DNA of 64,000 bases from Silurus meridionalis (lineage: Eukaryota; Chordata; Actinopteri; Siluriformes; Siluridae). The notes beneath the pieces are model-generated. The model was not told where the DNA came from. It saw only the letters and a list, made by a program, of their open reading frames with translations, and searched no databases. The stretch spans positions 25,510,500 to 25,574,499 of the forward strand of contig NC_060890.1 in the NCBI RefSeq assembly GCF_014805685.1. Reading direction: 5' to 3'. Shown here in pieces: positions 1 to 12,733 of this stretch; the first letter of the stretch is position 1, and the number at the start of each line of letters is the position of its first letter. The position numbers were made by a program, and so were the translations under genes.

Positions 1-170
1 AATCTGGGGTCAGAGCACAGGGGCAGCCATGTTTCAGACCCCCGGAGTACTGAGGGTTAAGTGCCTTGCTCAAGGGCCCCAGGAGTGGCAGCTTGGTGCT
101 ACAAGGGTTTAAACCCCCGACCTTCTGGTCAGTAACCTAGAACCTTAACCACTGAGCCTCCATCTCCGAA
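1..170 (-). repeat. tRNA-derived SINE, minus orientation
   Basis: The inverse reads GGCTCAGTGGTTAAGG (box A region), AGAAGGTCGGGGGTTTAAAC (box B region) and CTTGAGCAAGGCACTTAACC. These are the shared landmarks of the most numerous SINE in this window. It is truncated at the window edge. Confidence 0.75.
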
Positions 171-1059
171 GGGGTCGAGACAGACAGACATCATTTGCAG
201 TACTGTTTGTCGCTGTGATCTTGTGGACCAGAGTTTCCTCCAACCATCAGGTTGTGGTCAGAAGCACCTGTTTGCTCTCCTCCATCCTTCATCCAAGGAT
301 TCTGGAATGTTTGCTGATTTTGCAGTGTGGTGTAGAAGCATTACAACACACCCTTTTCTGCGGTAAAGCACGAAGGCCATGATTGCGTCCGTCAGCAGTC
401 ATCTCCAAACAGCCCATTAACGAGGAAGTAAACCAGCAGGGAGTGATGAAGACAAAGCGATGGTGAACATGATGAAAATCGATGGTAACATACACCTGCA
501 AAGCTCGTCACAGGCTCATTCAAACCCAGAGTGCATCAGAGTGATTTCAAACAAAGGTTTATCACATAAAGAGACACGAGGTCCTGCATATTTCTGTGTT
601 TAATAAAGGACTCACAGCTGCAGAAGTCTGCATGTTCCTCCATGTTCCTCCACACACATGCTTACGAGACAGACAGAGTATGATTTATTCACTAGAACAA
701 GATCCTCGACGACCTCATGATCTCTTACAGCTGTCTCGGGTTCTCTCTTTTAATCAGGGGTAAAAACGGGATTTCCTGAGATGGAGGGATGTTTTTTGAG
801 GGTGAAAAGGTAGAAAACAACTACATTCACAATGTTTTAAAAGGAAATGAGACAATTTCTAGTAAAAAATTCTTTTTTTTACATAATAGTATTAAAAAAT
901 ATATTCTTTCCTTCCATGTGGAAGAAATTTTATTTAGAGAAATATACAGGGGAAACATTAATCATGTGACCAAAGCGGCTGGGAGTGGGTCATGTGATCT
1001 CGTAAAAAATGTATTATTCATTATTACACTACAAAATAAACCACCAATAATTTTCAGTC

Positions 1060-1060
<1 letters not shown>
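171..1060. other. intergenic, no gene seen
   Basis: Nothing recognised on either strand except A/T-rich stretches. Open frames are short and lack domains. Confidence 0.6.
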
Positions 1061-1061
<1 letters not shown>

Positions 1062-1093
<32 letters not shown>

Positions 1094-1465
1094 AGACAGA
1101 ATCATTGATTGAAATAATTAATCAATAATGAAAAACTTTCTCCTATTTATTATTATATCTTAATAAAACTTTATGCCAAATTTAGAAGTAGACATTTTTT
1201 CTAAAAATTTACTACATTTTTATAATAATATTTGATCAAGCTCAACCTGGCTAATGCTCCTGATAACAACAATTAGCCAGAAGTTAGCTAAGGTACTAGC
1301 ACTCTAATTGCATACACTAGTTATAATTATAAATATATCATATATCAAAATATATATAAAACAAAAATATATAAATTATTACTAGCTGGCTTTGGTTCCA
1401 CAGTATTCTACAGTATAATAGTTAGCTTAATGTCAGCTAGTTTGCTAGCAGACCATTAGTCTGGT

Positions 1466-1530
<65 letters not shown>
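1062..1530 (+). repeat. AT and CA microsatellites with AT-rich spacer
   Basis: (AT)n occupies 1062-1091 and (CA)n 1469-1530. The AT-rich stretch between them, and the bases from 1530 to 1900, hold no gene. Confidence 0.9.
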
Positions 1531-1533
<3 letters not shown>

Positions 1534-1902
1534 AGAGACAAATCACATTATATAATACTATTAAAATTAGCATTACAACAAACATGAAGAGTTATCAAGC
1601 TAATTATAGTAGGTATATAAGGTAATTAGCTACACTCCTGAGATGGCCTAGTGTAGCTAATGCTGCTAATCATGAATGTGTGAATTCTGGTACAAATAAA
1701 ATGATCGCAGTGTTTCACTCGAGAGCTCGTAAAATCGGTAATTCTGTCTTTTGATTAGGAGAAGCAAAACAAAAAACGTCCCCCTCATGCTACTTGGGAA
1801 GTCATAAAGTTGTTCTCGATGTAGGACGACTGCGAAACAAAAACTCGCAACATGAACAGGAATTCAACGATCACCTCGGAACTCAAATATAATATTATAC
1901 TA

Positions 1903-4025
1903 TTATTACCTCCTTCAACCTGTCCATCACCACTGCAAACAGGAAAGGGCTCAGAGCCGATCCTTGATGCAGTCCAACCTCCACCTTGAACCAGTCTGTT
2001 GTTCCTACTGCACACTTCACTGCCGTCACACTGTCCTCATACATGTCCTGCACCACCCTCACATACTTCTCTGACACACCAGACTTCCTCATACAATACG
2101 TCAGCTTCTCTCTCTCCACCCTGTCGTACGCTTTCTCTAAATCCACAAACACACAATGCAACTCCTTCTGACCTTCTCTATACTTCTCCATCAACATTCT
2201 CAAAGCAAATAAGGCATCTGTGGTGCTCTTCCTCGGCATAAAACCATACTGTTGCTCACAGACGGTCACCTCTTCTCTCAGCCTGGCTTCCACTACTCTT
2301 TCCCATAACTTCATGATGTGACTGATCAACTTAATTCCCCTGTAGTTACTGCAGGTCTGCACATCTCCCTTATTCTTAAAGATCGGTACCAGCACACTCC
2401 TTCTCCGTTCCTCAGGCATCTTCTCACCTTCCAGAATCCTGTTAAACAATCTGGTTAAAAACTCCACTGCATCTCTCCTAAACATCTCCATGCTTCTACC
2501 GGTATGTCATCTGGTCCAACCGAATTTCCAGTCATCATCATCTTAATCGCTGCTCTCACTTCCTCCTTACTAATCCTATCCACTTCCTGCTTCACCATCT
2601 CCACATCATCCAACCTTCTCTCTCTCTCATTTTCCTCATTCATCAGCTGCTCAAAAAACTCCCTCCACCTTCTCAACACACTCTCCTCACTAGTCAACAC
2701 ATTTCCCTCTCCATCCTTTATTGCTCTAACTTGCAGCACATCCTTCCCAGCTCAGTTCCTCTGCCTGGACAATCACTACAAAATCCTCTTCTCCTTCCTC
2801 AGTGTCCAACTTCTCCTACAGCTCCTCGTATGCCTTTCCTTGGTTTTCGCCACATCCCTCTTCACCTGCTGCCACATCTCCTTGTTCTCCTGCCTACTTT
2901 TCTCATCACTCTGTCAATCCCAATTCTGTTTCTCCAACCTCTTTTCTCCTTATGCTCTCCTGCACATCCTCATTCCACCACCACGTCTCTTTGTCTTCAT
3001 TTCTATTTCCAGATGTCACACCAAGAACCTTTCTATCGGTAAATACCTTTCTACAGTAGTTTCCCAATCATCCAGCACCTCTTCACCACCACCGAGCTCC
3101 TGTCTGACCTCTTCCCTGAACCTCACACTACACTCTTTCTCCTTCAGTTTCCACCATCTTATTCTTCTTTCAGTCCTCACTCTCCTTCTCTTCTTCTTCA
3201 CCTCCGAAACCATCCTACATACCACCATCCGATGCTGTCTAGCTACACTGTCCCCCACCAACACCTTACAGTCTCCAATCTCCTTCAGGTTGCATCTCCT
3301 GCATAGAACATAGTCCACCTGTGTGCACCTTCCTCCACTCTTATACGTCACCCTATGATCCTCCTTCTTCTTAAAATACATGTTCACCACTGCCATTTCC
3401 ATCCTTTTAGCAAAATCTATCACCATCTGTCCTTCCACATTCCTCTACTGAAGACCATACTTACCATCACCCCCTACATGCTCAATACAATCTGCCCCAA
3501 TCACCAGTCTTTCATTCCTAGGTTCACCTTCTACCACTTCATCCAACTCACTCCAGAATCTTTCCTTCTCCTCCATCTCACAGCCGACTTGTGGAGCATA
3601 GGCACTGATGACATTCATCATCACTTTTTCAACTTCCAGCTTCACGTTAATCACGTTAATCAGAAACTCTCTTCACCTCCACTACACTCTTACTGTACTC
3701 TTCCTTCAGAATCACCCCTACACCATTTCTCTTTCCATCCACACCATGATAGAACAGTTTAAACCCACCTCCAATGTTCCTAGTCTTACTCTCTTTCTGC
3801 TTGGTCTCCTGAACACACAGCATATCTACCTTTCTCCTCTCCATCATATCAGCTCCCTCTCTCCCTTTACCAGTCAGAGTACCAACATTTAAAGTACCAA
3901 CCCGAACCTCCTCTCTCCCCCACTTCTCCTTTCCCTGCCGTCTCTGTAGACGTCTTCCTTCTCTCCTTCTCCTCCACTCTCCTCCACTCTCCTACACTTC
4001 TCCTTTCCCTGCTGTCTTTGTTTTT
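1903..4025 (-). mobile_element. RTE-clade LINE remnant, copy A (endonuclease to mid reverse transcriptase)
   Basis: Read on the minus strand from 4025 downward: an apurinic-type endonuclease (VDMLCVQETKQKES near 3840; VISAYAPQVG near 3610), a linker, then reverse transcriptase ([10 protein letters not shown] near 2340, [18 protein letters not shown] near 2230, [11 protein letters not shown] near 2130, [19 protein letters not shown] near 1920). The wording is that of RTE elements such as those annotated as craniofacial development protein 2-like. Frameshifts break it near 2460-2520, 2740-3015, 3440 and 3655. It stops just before the catalytic YADD box, so the 3' third is missing, and it is joined at about 1903 to a short AT-rich stretch. 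It is inactive. Confidence 0.88.
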
Positions 4026-4320
4026 CCCCCAAACTGGTAAACTGTTGTATTAGACGTCTGGATGGTGTAGCATGAGATTTTTCCTTCACTTGAACTAGGA
4101 GACCAAAACCTGATCCACGGTGCACAAAATCAGCTCCATGCTTTACACAGGTTAAAGTGGAAGATCTCCTGCTATAGCGCTCCGACCAACTGAACACCTT
4201 TGGGATTAATGTAAATGCTGACTGCACCCCAGACCTCCTCAGCTCACCTACATCAGGACCTAAAACCCTTTTAGCTAAATGAATGTCACACTAATCATCA
4301 CAAAATCTAGTTTTATGTGT
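4026..4320 (+). mobile_element. Tc1/mariner transposase relic
   Basis: Broken frames read like the DDE region of a fish Tc1/mariner transposase: a stretch corresponding to HKxSSMKTWF, then GVEDLL, then N-TFGINVNADC in place of EHLWDELERR. Related relics recur across the window, several with the outer motif AAAGTATTGGGACACCTG. Multiple stops and indels are present. It abuts the 5' end of RTE copy A. Confidence 0.6.
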
Positions 4321-5077
4321 AAAACACATCATAACCCCAGGATTAATGCCAGCTAAATCACTTGTGTGTAACAAAACACACTTATATATTTATTCCCCTA
4401 AGTGTGATCCTAAAAAAAATTTCTACAAAGTTCAATCAAATTCAGTTAAACTTTATAGGAAGTTGCATCTCGCCAATTAGCGTGATTTAAAAGCATTACG
4501 GCTGTGACGTACACAAAATATTGGCATTGATTATTAGCCTTTAGCATGAATTATTAGCATTAATGTCAGTTCCTAAAGCTGTACCTCGACTCGTTCGAAA
4601 ATCACAGGCAATAAACACTCAAATACACGGAATCCTGTGTTATATATTTGTTTTGAAGTCTTTCAGAAGGCTTTATTGATTCACAGAAGAAGTGAGCTGT
4701 TGATTCTGGAGATTTACACCGGGGGGATGAAAAACGAGATAAAATAAGAGCTGCACCACAATTTCTCTATTTGCGCTCACTTTTAAAAAAAATAACAGCC
4801 ATAACTTTCACGTCCACGTGCACTAACATCAACAATGCCAGAGCCAGAGCCAGATTTCAGAACGATCATCCACCACTAAACACAAATCACCAGCCGTCTG
4901 TTCGCGATGGAGCCTCGCTATAAACCCGAGGCAATAAAGTCAATTATTTCTGTACTAAACTTTCTCTCAGTGTTGTGAAAACAGCTGAGGATACGAGTGA
5001 AAATGTTTGCTCTGTAACACTGAGCGTCGCTGCTCAGGCCGCTCGGAGACGCCGAACCTGCAATTGTGGCTTTCGTG

Positions 5078-5081
<4 letters not shown>

Positions 5082-5112
<31 letters not shown>

Positions 5113-5394
5113 CAAGTCACTCAGTGCCTGTTGCTTTCTTTGGAGCAGAATTCCCTCAAATACAGATGTTTAAAAAAAGAGATTTATGAAACTCTGGATT
5201 TATTGAAAACCCAATAACGGTTCCTCAGGACTGTGTATACTTTGGGTTTTTTGCAGCCTTCATTTTTCATTCCAATATCACCAAATATGGAAACAAGCTG
5301 ATCTTTTAAGGGACACGTCAACAGATATCACCAGGAAATAATATTTCCAGCCATGTTTCGGGATCTAAAATGTCATCTGCTTCGTGTTTTGGTG

Positions 5395-5434
<40 letters not shown>
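5082..5434 (+). repeat. GT and ATT microsatellites
   Basis: (GT)n lies at 5082-5110 and (ATT)n at 5398-5434. Nothing coding lies between. Confidence 0.9.
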
Positions 5435-5437
<3 letters not shown>

Positions 5438-5529
5438 TAGCATAATTTTTGAAAAGAGGTAAAATTCCATAAAGTAGCGTGGGTGTGGAAGCGAGATCAT
5501 GTGGCTTGTTCTCCGACGTTCATCATGCA

Positions 5530-5660
5530 CAAGTAGCCAAACAGTTTTCTGAAGTCGAGCTCGTGGAAGGTCTTCCTGATCTCTCTTCGTCTTCCAGCGA
5601 AGCGCCTGCTGCTCAAAACACCTCGAACGACCCTTTGCATCATCGCTGTATGTCAAACGT
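5530..5660 (-). mobile_element. mariner transposase fragment
   Basis: In one minus-strand frame the sequence reads SLEDEERSGRPSTSSTSEN, preceded in a neighbouring frame by a piece like FEVFEQQ. These resemble the linker after the helix-turn-helix of mariner transposases (typically FEWHKRF...EDxxRSGRPST). Only about 130 bp remains, with a frameshift and a stop. An exon of a cellular gene is less likely because no open frame runs through it. Confidence 0.55.
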
Positions 5661-5889
5661 GTGTTGCGTGAAACGGCTCTGTGGCAGATTTGCCCAGTTT
5701 CATGTATTTAACGTGCTGTCCGTGATTAGATCGCAGACGTGGTAACGCACGTGGGTCAGAATAGCACCAGTTACATCATTAGTCTCGAAACGTTTTAATG
5801 CCACCTAATAACACTGTCACGTTGTAGCGGAATACAGCAACTAGAGCACTTACTGTGAATAAATAAATAATTAATGAGCAGAGTTTTCA

Positions 5890-6440
5890 GGGTTTACGCA
5901 CCCAGACTCTGTGTACAACAGAAGGTCATGCGTTCAAATCCCAGCCTCAAGCTGCCCCACTTACAAATGCTGGGCCCTTGAGCAAGGCCCTTACCCCTCA
6001 AATGTTCCCATGTATAAATGAGATCATAGTAAGCTGCTCTAGATTGAGGCATCTGCCGAATGCTTTTAATGTACATTTTATCAATATACATTGTCTCAAA
6101 GCAGCTGTACACAAAGTTGTATAAAAGAATGTATAAGTTTAATGGATATAAGTTATAATTGTAAGCTTGTGCCTAATGAGCGATCCAGTGGCGATTGTGG
6201 TGAAGGAAAAGCTCCCTGAGACATTGGATGGTGGTTTAAGCTGCCACTCTTGGCACCCTTGAGCAAGTCCCTTAACCCTCTGTGCTCCAGGGGCACTGTA
6301 TCATGTTTCACCTCAACATTGTACTGTGCTGTAGATACACTTGACAAGTATTAAGCACTTTTCTTTCTGTCTGCAGTGCGTCAAGCTCCTGAGATGCATC
6401 TCTGGGCATACAAATGTTTTTCATTGAGCTGGTCAATCAC
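5890..6440 (+). repeat. two tRNA-derived SINE copies in tandem
   Basis: The first copy (about 5890-6075) has GTTCAAATCCCAGCC, then GGGCCCTTGAGCAAGGCC. The second (about 6165-6345) has the same downstream CCTTGAGCAAGTCCCTTAAC. The box A part is worn in both. A phrase TTGTCTCAAAGCAGCTGTA at 6092 belongs to another fish repeat that recurs at 38100. Confidence 0.65.
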
Positions 6441-6599
6441 CGATACGCTTCATTTTAAAGTCCTTGAAAGTGCATTATCACCTTAAACACCACTGTTGAA
6501 CATTTTCCTGAGGAAAGAGAAAGTTTCCTGTACTGTTCTACTAATTTTTCCTATAAAGCACGGTGGTGGTAGCACCACTATTAATTCCCATATACACAC

Positions 6600-7225
6600 A
6601 CAGAAATACGGTGGTGGACCGTAAAGAAGTAAATGTAATTCGTTACTGAACTTAAGTAGCGCTTTTTTCAATCTTTAACTTTAACTTCACTACATTTCAA
6701 ACCCAAATATCTTCCTTTTTATTACATTTTGTAAAATCTGTCTTTTTATTAATGAGGATAAAAACGTAACTGCTGAAACACGCAAGTCACCAATCAGGAT
6801 CGAGCGCACGCTCTGTTTTACACGTGCTCTGATCGACGCTCGGTGTATCTACTGATCACCAACATACAGTTCAGCATCAGTTCAACATCAAGCATCAGTT
6901 TAACATCAAGCAGACCTCATTTTTTTAAGTAGATGTAAAGGTTTTGGGTTCATGATGATTGTAATAGAAATCAATCAGTGTTTGAGTCATTAATATCATT
7001 CTATTAATAGACCAGTGTGCTAAGAGTCACATTCGAGTCTTTACACATACACTGAGGTGATTAAGTAAAGAGTCATGTGATAAAAATGATAATATGGACA
7101 TTATAGTTATAATAAATCAGTACCCTGACCGCAAAAACTTTTGTACTTTTACTTTAAAGTTTAAATGAAGCACTTTTATTTTAACTCAACTACATGGTTT
7201 CTGTACTTCGTCCAACATTGAATAT
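6600..7225. mobile_element. probable non-autonomous DNA transposon pair of ends
   Basis: Both edges carry the 'keep-adding-to-acttaagt' style termini common in fish repeats: near 6612 the phrase GTAAAGAAGTAAATG, and near 7200 the inverted phrase TGTACTTCGTCCAACATTG. Between them the sequence is AT-rich without a frame. The superfamily was not determined. Much of 6820-7130 shows nothing recognisable. Confidence 0.35.
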
Positions 7226-8019
7226 ATATTTTTCATTTTAAATTGTAATACATTAAAATGATGACTGCATCAGTCCCCTTGGATCAGGCCATTTTTAAAG
7301 CCTTTCTTTCTTTCTTTAGTGCAGATGTGGATACGCGCATGCACTTCTCATCTCTAATTGTCTATGGCCTTAATCCAGTCTGCACATGGCCGTATTTCTC
7401 CCACGTGGCCAGTCCTACACCCACACGTTCTGCCCTCCTGCTGATAGCCGTTGCTTCTAAGATTTCAAAGCCGCTCGAAAATGTTTGAGCTAAAACACAG
7501 ATCCGAGCTCACTTTCGCTCTCTCGCCGCTCGTTCTTCCCCCCGCTCTCTCTAATTATTATTATTATTATAAAAGTGCGGCCTGGGGGGAACCGAGGAGC
7601 TCGCCTGGGTTTGGCAGCGTCTGCAGAAGTAACATATCAGGAGCTTTTTAATCCAGTTTGACTTTTGGTTTATTATTTCTGCGGGCACATCACAGGTTCC
7701 CTCTTTTCTCCGTTGCACTTCTCGTCCATTCACAGATGTGTAGAATCACGTTTATCTGACCATCATGAACTCCAGTGCTGGCAGGAGAGCCGTTGAGAAC
7801 GGAGATGTCAAGAGAGAAATCCAGACTTTTGTTCCTCACTTTGTAACATGAAATCCTCAGATGAGGGATGCGCAAAACTTCTCTATATCAAAATCCTGTT
7901 GCAAGTGCGAGCAGCTGACCTTCAGAAATCATTCCTGAGATGGTTCTACAGCCTGATCATCTAAAGTGAGGAAGAGTTCTTGGAAAGGATTTTGTTATTC
8001 TTTTTCCTTATCTTTTTCT

Positions 8020-8215
8020 TCACAGCAGATCATCTATCTCCATACCATTCTGGCCTCAATCAAACCATCCACTGGAATGTCTTCCCTCACCACATCCATA
8101 AACCTCCTCCTCAGCCTTCCTCTTTTCCTCCTGCCAAACATGACCAAACCATCTAAATCACACCTCTCACCTCATCTCTAAAATCTCCTACCTGAACAGA
8201 ACCTCTAACCAACTC
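8020..8215 (-). mobile_element. RTE-clade LINE 3' fragment, copy C
   Basis: On the minus strand this 200-bp piece matches the 3' end of the RTE copy at 12440-12640. Both contain GGAGGAGGTTTATGGATGTG, followed by GGTGAGGGAAGACAT and later GATGATCTGCTGTG. It has an internal deletion relative to that copy, so only the extreme C-terminal coding region remains. Confidence 0.7.
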
Positions 8216-8989
8216 ATTTCTCTTAGTTCATAATCCTCATCCCTCCTGATAAAAAGCCCAACATCTTCAATGCAATCATCTTCACCTCCAGTGCCGTCTT
8301 TTTGACTGAAGATTTCCACAGAACCTGAAGACCCGAGTGGTTCCATCTTTCTCCAGCTGTATGCTTTGACTGATTTTGCTTTCAAGGGCAAAGAATTTCT
8401 CAGCTGTACCACCAAAGTTCTCTCCAAGTGGGAATGTTTAAGTACAATCTAACATGGTTCAGATATGGGAGCTGCTTTGATGCTTGATAAAACGCCACCA
8501 TTGTGTCACAAAACATCTACAAACATACAAATACAGCAGTGGTAGGAGCAAAAGATGAGCACAACTGCAAATCCAGAGAAGAAATCTTCATATTTCCTAA
8601 AGCTCACTTTAAAGAGCATGTCCAATAAAGAGAAGAACCATGGGCAGTCTTCTTCTGGAAGCACCTGGGTTTCCCAGTGGACTTGCTGGAGATGGAGAGT
8701 AAAGTTTGAGCATCTCTGATGCCGCTGTAACCCAGAGCGGGATAAGCATCAGAAAACAAATGGCTGGATGAATGGATAATATGAAAACCTGGATTCATTA
8801 AATCGCAGGTCGAGAGGGTCATCAAATGACTGCATGCTTGAGGTGTGTCAAGAAACTGGAGCCTGAAAATTGAGAAAACCAGGTATTGCTCATCTTCTGG
8901 GAAACAGGATGGATGGATAGATAGATGGACAGACAGATTGGTGGACAGATATACAGGTCACTTTATTGAAACATGTTGATGTGTATCAG

Positions 8990-9645
8990 TTATATATGAG
9001 TCACATAAGTGTTGGGCAGTGAATAAGTGGAAGAAACATCTGTGGGGTCCAAATGGGACGTTTTTGTGTCTACCAGAAGAACTTGTGTGAGATGGAGAAC
9101 AGGAGAGAAGATGTGATCAGACTCCCTCACCCCCACACTCACACATGGAGGTGGAAGATTAATGGTTTGGAGATGTTTTGGAGCAGTGAAGATTCCTGAA
9201 AAGTGAAAGTGAACCAACACGGCTCCCATCCCACACTTTAACACCATGCAGTTCCGTCTGCACTGAAAGTGGAACCGACTTCACTGTACAACAAGACGAT
9301 ATGTAGAACACGTCTGAGTTCTGTACGTGTTATTTAGAGAGCAGACGGACGTCTGGAGTGATATTTATCATGGAACCACCTGCCCAGACACCACACCTCA
9401 ATCCTTCTGAACTGCTCTGAGATGAAGAAGAGTCTCCCACTAGTGAAGAACATCTTTTGTCAAGTTTTACAAGAGGCACAGCAAAATATTTCAGCTGAAT
9501 GTTTGGGAAAATGAACTGTCCAGATGCTGAGAGTGTGTAAAGCTGGAATTCATGCTAAGAGAGGATTTTTTACTGAAAATAAAGTGGAACATCTGGACAT
9601 TTATAGATTTGCTTGGTCAAAGGTTTTTGCATAGAAACACAAGGA
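8990..9645 (+). pseudogene. mariner/Tc1-like transposase pseudogene
   Basis: Translating in shifting plus frames gives GGGRLMVWRCFGAVK near 9150, then a block corresponding to the WPxxSPDLNPxExLWD motif near 9375 (read as W-HLPRHHTSILLNCSEMK across a frameshift), and a C-terminal block near 9520. Several stops and frameshifts make it non-functional. The downstream phrase GGTCAAAGGTTTTTGCATA is typical of the terminal region of such elements. Confidence 0.6.
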
Positions 9646-10270
9646 AAATTTCAGCTACATCTTCTACAGCTTCAGCTACAATTTAAGCTTAATATTTTAC
9701 CCATTCTCACGTTTGACGATGAGTTGCTAGGCAACAAGGACACTAACGCTGGTATCTAGTTATCCAGCTATATGATTAGATACACTGTAAAGGTAAAAGT
9801 AGACTACGAGAACAACACGGTTCTCAGAGCGTGCACTAGACATCGCTAAAACCCTGAGGTAAATTTCACAGTGTATGTTCACCATCAATCGCTAACCCTG
9901 TTTTGAAACCTCTGCAGATTTCAGGCTAGCAAAAAAAACAAAAAAAGTCGAAACGGTGTGTCAGAGCTAATTAAGTCCGTCAGATATGTCAGGAAAACGT
10001 CGTGTAAACACGTGAACACATACAACACGATTTTCTTTTTCCTTGATTATGTTATGGCAGAGGCCGAGGCGCGACTCCTGCGAAAACATGCCGCGGCTAA
10101 TTTCGAGCGAGTCGTGGGTTTTGTCAAGTTAAAAGAAAAAAAAAAGGAAAAACGCGTTTATATCAGAATGCTAGCTTCGCGAGATCACTCTCGGCTCGCA
10201 GACGGTGTGTCACTGTTTCCTACGTCGTGTTACAATCTTGAGCATGCACAGCCACAGCTAGCTAACAGTG

Positions 10271-10271
<1 letters not shown>

Positions 10272-10321
<50 letters not shown>

Positions 10322-10450
10322 GCTCCAGTGAGTCTTACTGTGGATTTCGGTATTTAAAAACAAATCGAGGATACATTTCTATTTTTCATAAAAGTATAAA
10401 AACATTATGAAATGTAGGAGGAAATTCACTTATCGCTAACAGCTTACACC

Positions 10451-10490
<40 letters not shown>

Positions 10491-10576
10491 CAAAAAAAGA
10501 ACTAGTGTTTGCACGTTTGACCTCCTCACCACGTGTAGTAGACCTCGTCTCAGCCGTGTTAGCCGCGTGTGCATTA

Positions 10577-10621
<45 letters not shown>
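10272..10621 (+). repeat. three dinucleotide microsatellites
   Basis: (GT)n at 10272-10320, (CA)n at 10452-10488 and (GT)n at 10580-10621. The middle run is complementary to its neighbours. Confidence 0.93.
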
Positions 10622-10794
10622 GTTCTGGCTAGGTAATTAGCATTGCTCCACTGAGAGCAGTGAAGGAAAGTTTAAGAAAACAGGAAGCGTGTGTGTAGAC
10701 GTTAGCAGGAGGTTAGCCGGACGTTCACTGCAGAAACCCTTGTGATTAGTTTTTTTAAACGTTCTCGACACGTTTCCTCGATGTCTCCATCATG

Positions 10795-10866
10795 TACATA
10801 TGGTTTGTGTATATGGACATGTATGGTCAGGTGTCCACATACTTTTGACCACATAAAGTATAAAAA
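10795..10866 (-). mobile_element. Tc1/mariner terminal fragment
   Basis: The short phrase GGTGTCCACATACTTTTGACC is the inverse of the outer motif (AAAGTATTTGGACACC) of the transposase family whose relics recur elsewhere in this window. Only the terminus survives. Confidence 0.5.
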
Positions 10867-10988
10867 ATATTACACAATAAGGTTTTAAATAAATCCTTTT
10901 TTTCCCCTTTTTTTCTAAAGCACACTGCAAATGTTGCCATGAAAATTTCTAATATTATTATTAAATTTTATTATTATTATCATTATAT

Positions 10989-12678
10989 TTGTAGTGATTG
11001 TCCAGGCAGAGAAACCGAGCTGGGAAGGATGTACTGCAAGTTAGAGCAATAAAGGACGGTGATGGAAATGTGTTGACTAGTGAGGAGAGTGTGTTGAGAA
11101 GGTGGAGGGAGTATTTTGAGCAGCTGATGAATGAGGAAAATGAGAGAGAGAGAAGGTTGAATGGTGTGGAGATGTAAAGCAGGATGTAGATAGGATTAGT
11201 AAGGAGGAAGTGAGAGCAGCGATTAAGATGATAAAGAGTGGAAAGTCTGTTGGACCAGATGACATACCTGTAGAAGCATGGAGATGTTTAGGAGAGACGC
11301 AGTAGAGTTTTTAACAAGTTTGTTTAACAAGATTCTGGAAGGTGAGAAGATGCCTGAGGAATGGAGAAGGAGTGTGCTGGTACTGATCTTTAAGCATAAA
11401 GGGAGATGTGCAGACCTGCAGTAACTACAGGGGAATAAAGTTGATCAGTCACACCATGAAGTTATGGGAAAGAGTAGTGGAAGCCAGGCTGAGAGAAGAG
11501 GTGACCATCTGTGAGCAACAGTATGGTTTCATGCCGAAAAAGAGCACCACAGACGCATTATTTGCTTTGAGAATGTTGATGGAGAAGTATAGAGAAGGTC
11601 AGAAGGAGTTACATTGTGTATTTGTGGATTTAGAGAAAGCGTACGACAGGGTGGAGAGAGGAGTTGTGGTATTGTTTGAGGAAGTCAGGTGTGTCAGAGA
11701 AGTATGTGAGGGTGGTGCAGAACATGTATGAGGACAGTGTGACAGCAGTGAAGTGTGCAGTAGGAACGACAGACTGGTTCAAGGTGGAGGTTGGACTGCA
11801 TCAAGGATCGGCCCTGAGCCCTTTCCTGTTTGCAGTGGTGATTGACAGGTTGGATGACGAGGTCAGACAGGAGTCTCCGTGGACTATGATGTTTGTGGAT
11901 GATATTTTCATTTGTGGTGAGAGTAGGGAGCAGGTTGAGAAGAGCCTGGAGAGGTGGAGGTACATGCTGGAGAGAAGGGGAATGAAAGTCAGTAGGAGTA
12001 AGACTGAGTACGTGTGTGAATGAGAGGGAGGGCAGTGGAGGGGTGCGGTTACAGGGAGAAGAGGTGGAGAAGGTGAAGGAGTTCAGGTACCTGGGGTCAA
12101 CAGTGCAAAGTAATGGAGAGTGTGTTAGAGAAGTGAAGAAAAGAGTGCAGGCAGGGTGGAGTGGGTGGAGAAGAGTGATAGCAGGAGTGATTTGTGATAG
12201 AAGAGTATCTGTGAGAGTAAAAGGGAAAGTTTATAGGACTGTGGTGAGACCTGAGATGTTGTATGGATTAGAGACAGTGGCATTGAGTAAAAGACAGGAG
12301 GTGGAGCTGAAGGTGGCAGAGCTGAAGATGTTGAGATGTTCGTTGGGAGTGACGATGATGGACAGGATTAGAAACGAGTTTATTAGAGGGACAGCGCATA
12401 TAGGACGTTTTGGAGACAAGGTGAGGGAGGTGAGATTGAGATGGTTTGGACATGTGCAGAGGAGGGACATGGGGTATATCAGTAGGAGAATGCTGAGGAT
12501 GGAGCCACCAGGTAGGAGGAAAAGATGAAGACCAAGGAGGAGGTTTATGGATGTGGTGAGGGAAGACATGCAGGTAGTTGGTGTGAAAGAGGCAGATGTA
12601 GAGGACAGGGGGGTATGGAGACGGATGATCTGCTGTGGAGACCCCTAATGGGAGCAGCTGAAAGAAGAAGTAGAAGAA

Positions 12679-12730
<52 letters not shown>
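10989..12730 (+). mobile_element. RTE-clade LINE remnant, copy B (reverse transcriptase to 3' tail)
   Basis: A 5'-truncated element with a complete 3' end. It shares TTTGTAGTGATTGTCCAGGC with copy A and then covers the reverse transcriptase: [10 protein letters not shown] at 11425, [18 protein letters not shown] at 11520, [11 protein letters not shown] at 11620, [19 protein letters not shown] at 11790, catalytic box FVDD at 11890 (normally FADD) and the C-terminal AELKMLRCSLGVT and RLRWFGHVQRRD blocks at 12310-12470. Frames shift near 11180, 11405, 11670, 12020 and 12525. It ends in (ATT)n, a simple-repeat tail that suits RTE elements. Confidence 0.9.

Positions 12731-12733
<3 letters not shown>

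Noticed and set aside
2504..3313. 269-codon plus-strand Ser/Leu-rich frame
   Set aside because: Antisense shadow of the RTE LINE on the minus strand, where the reverse transcriptase motifs lie.
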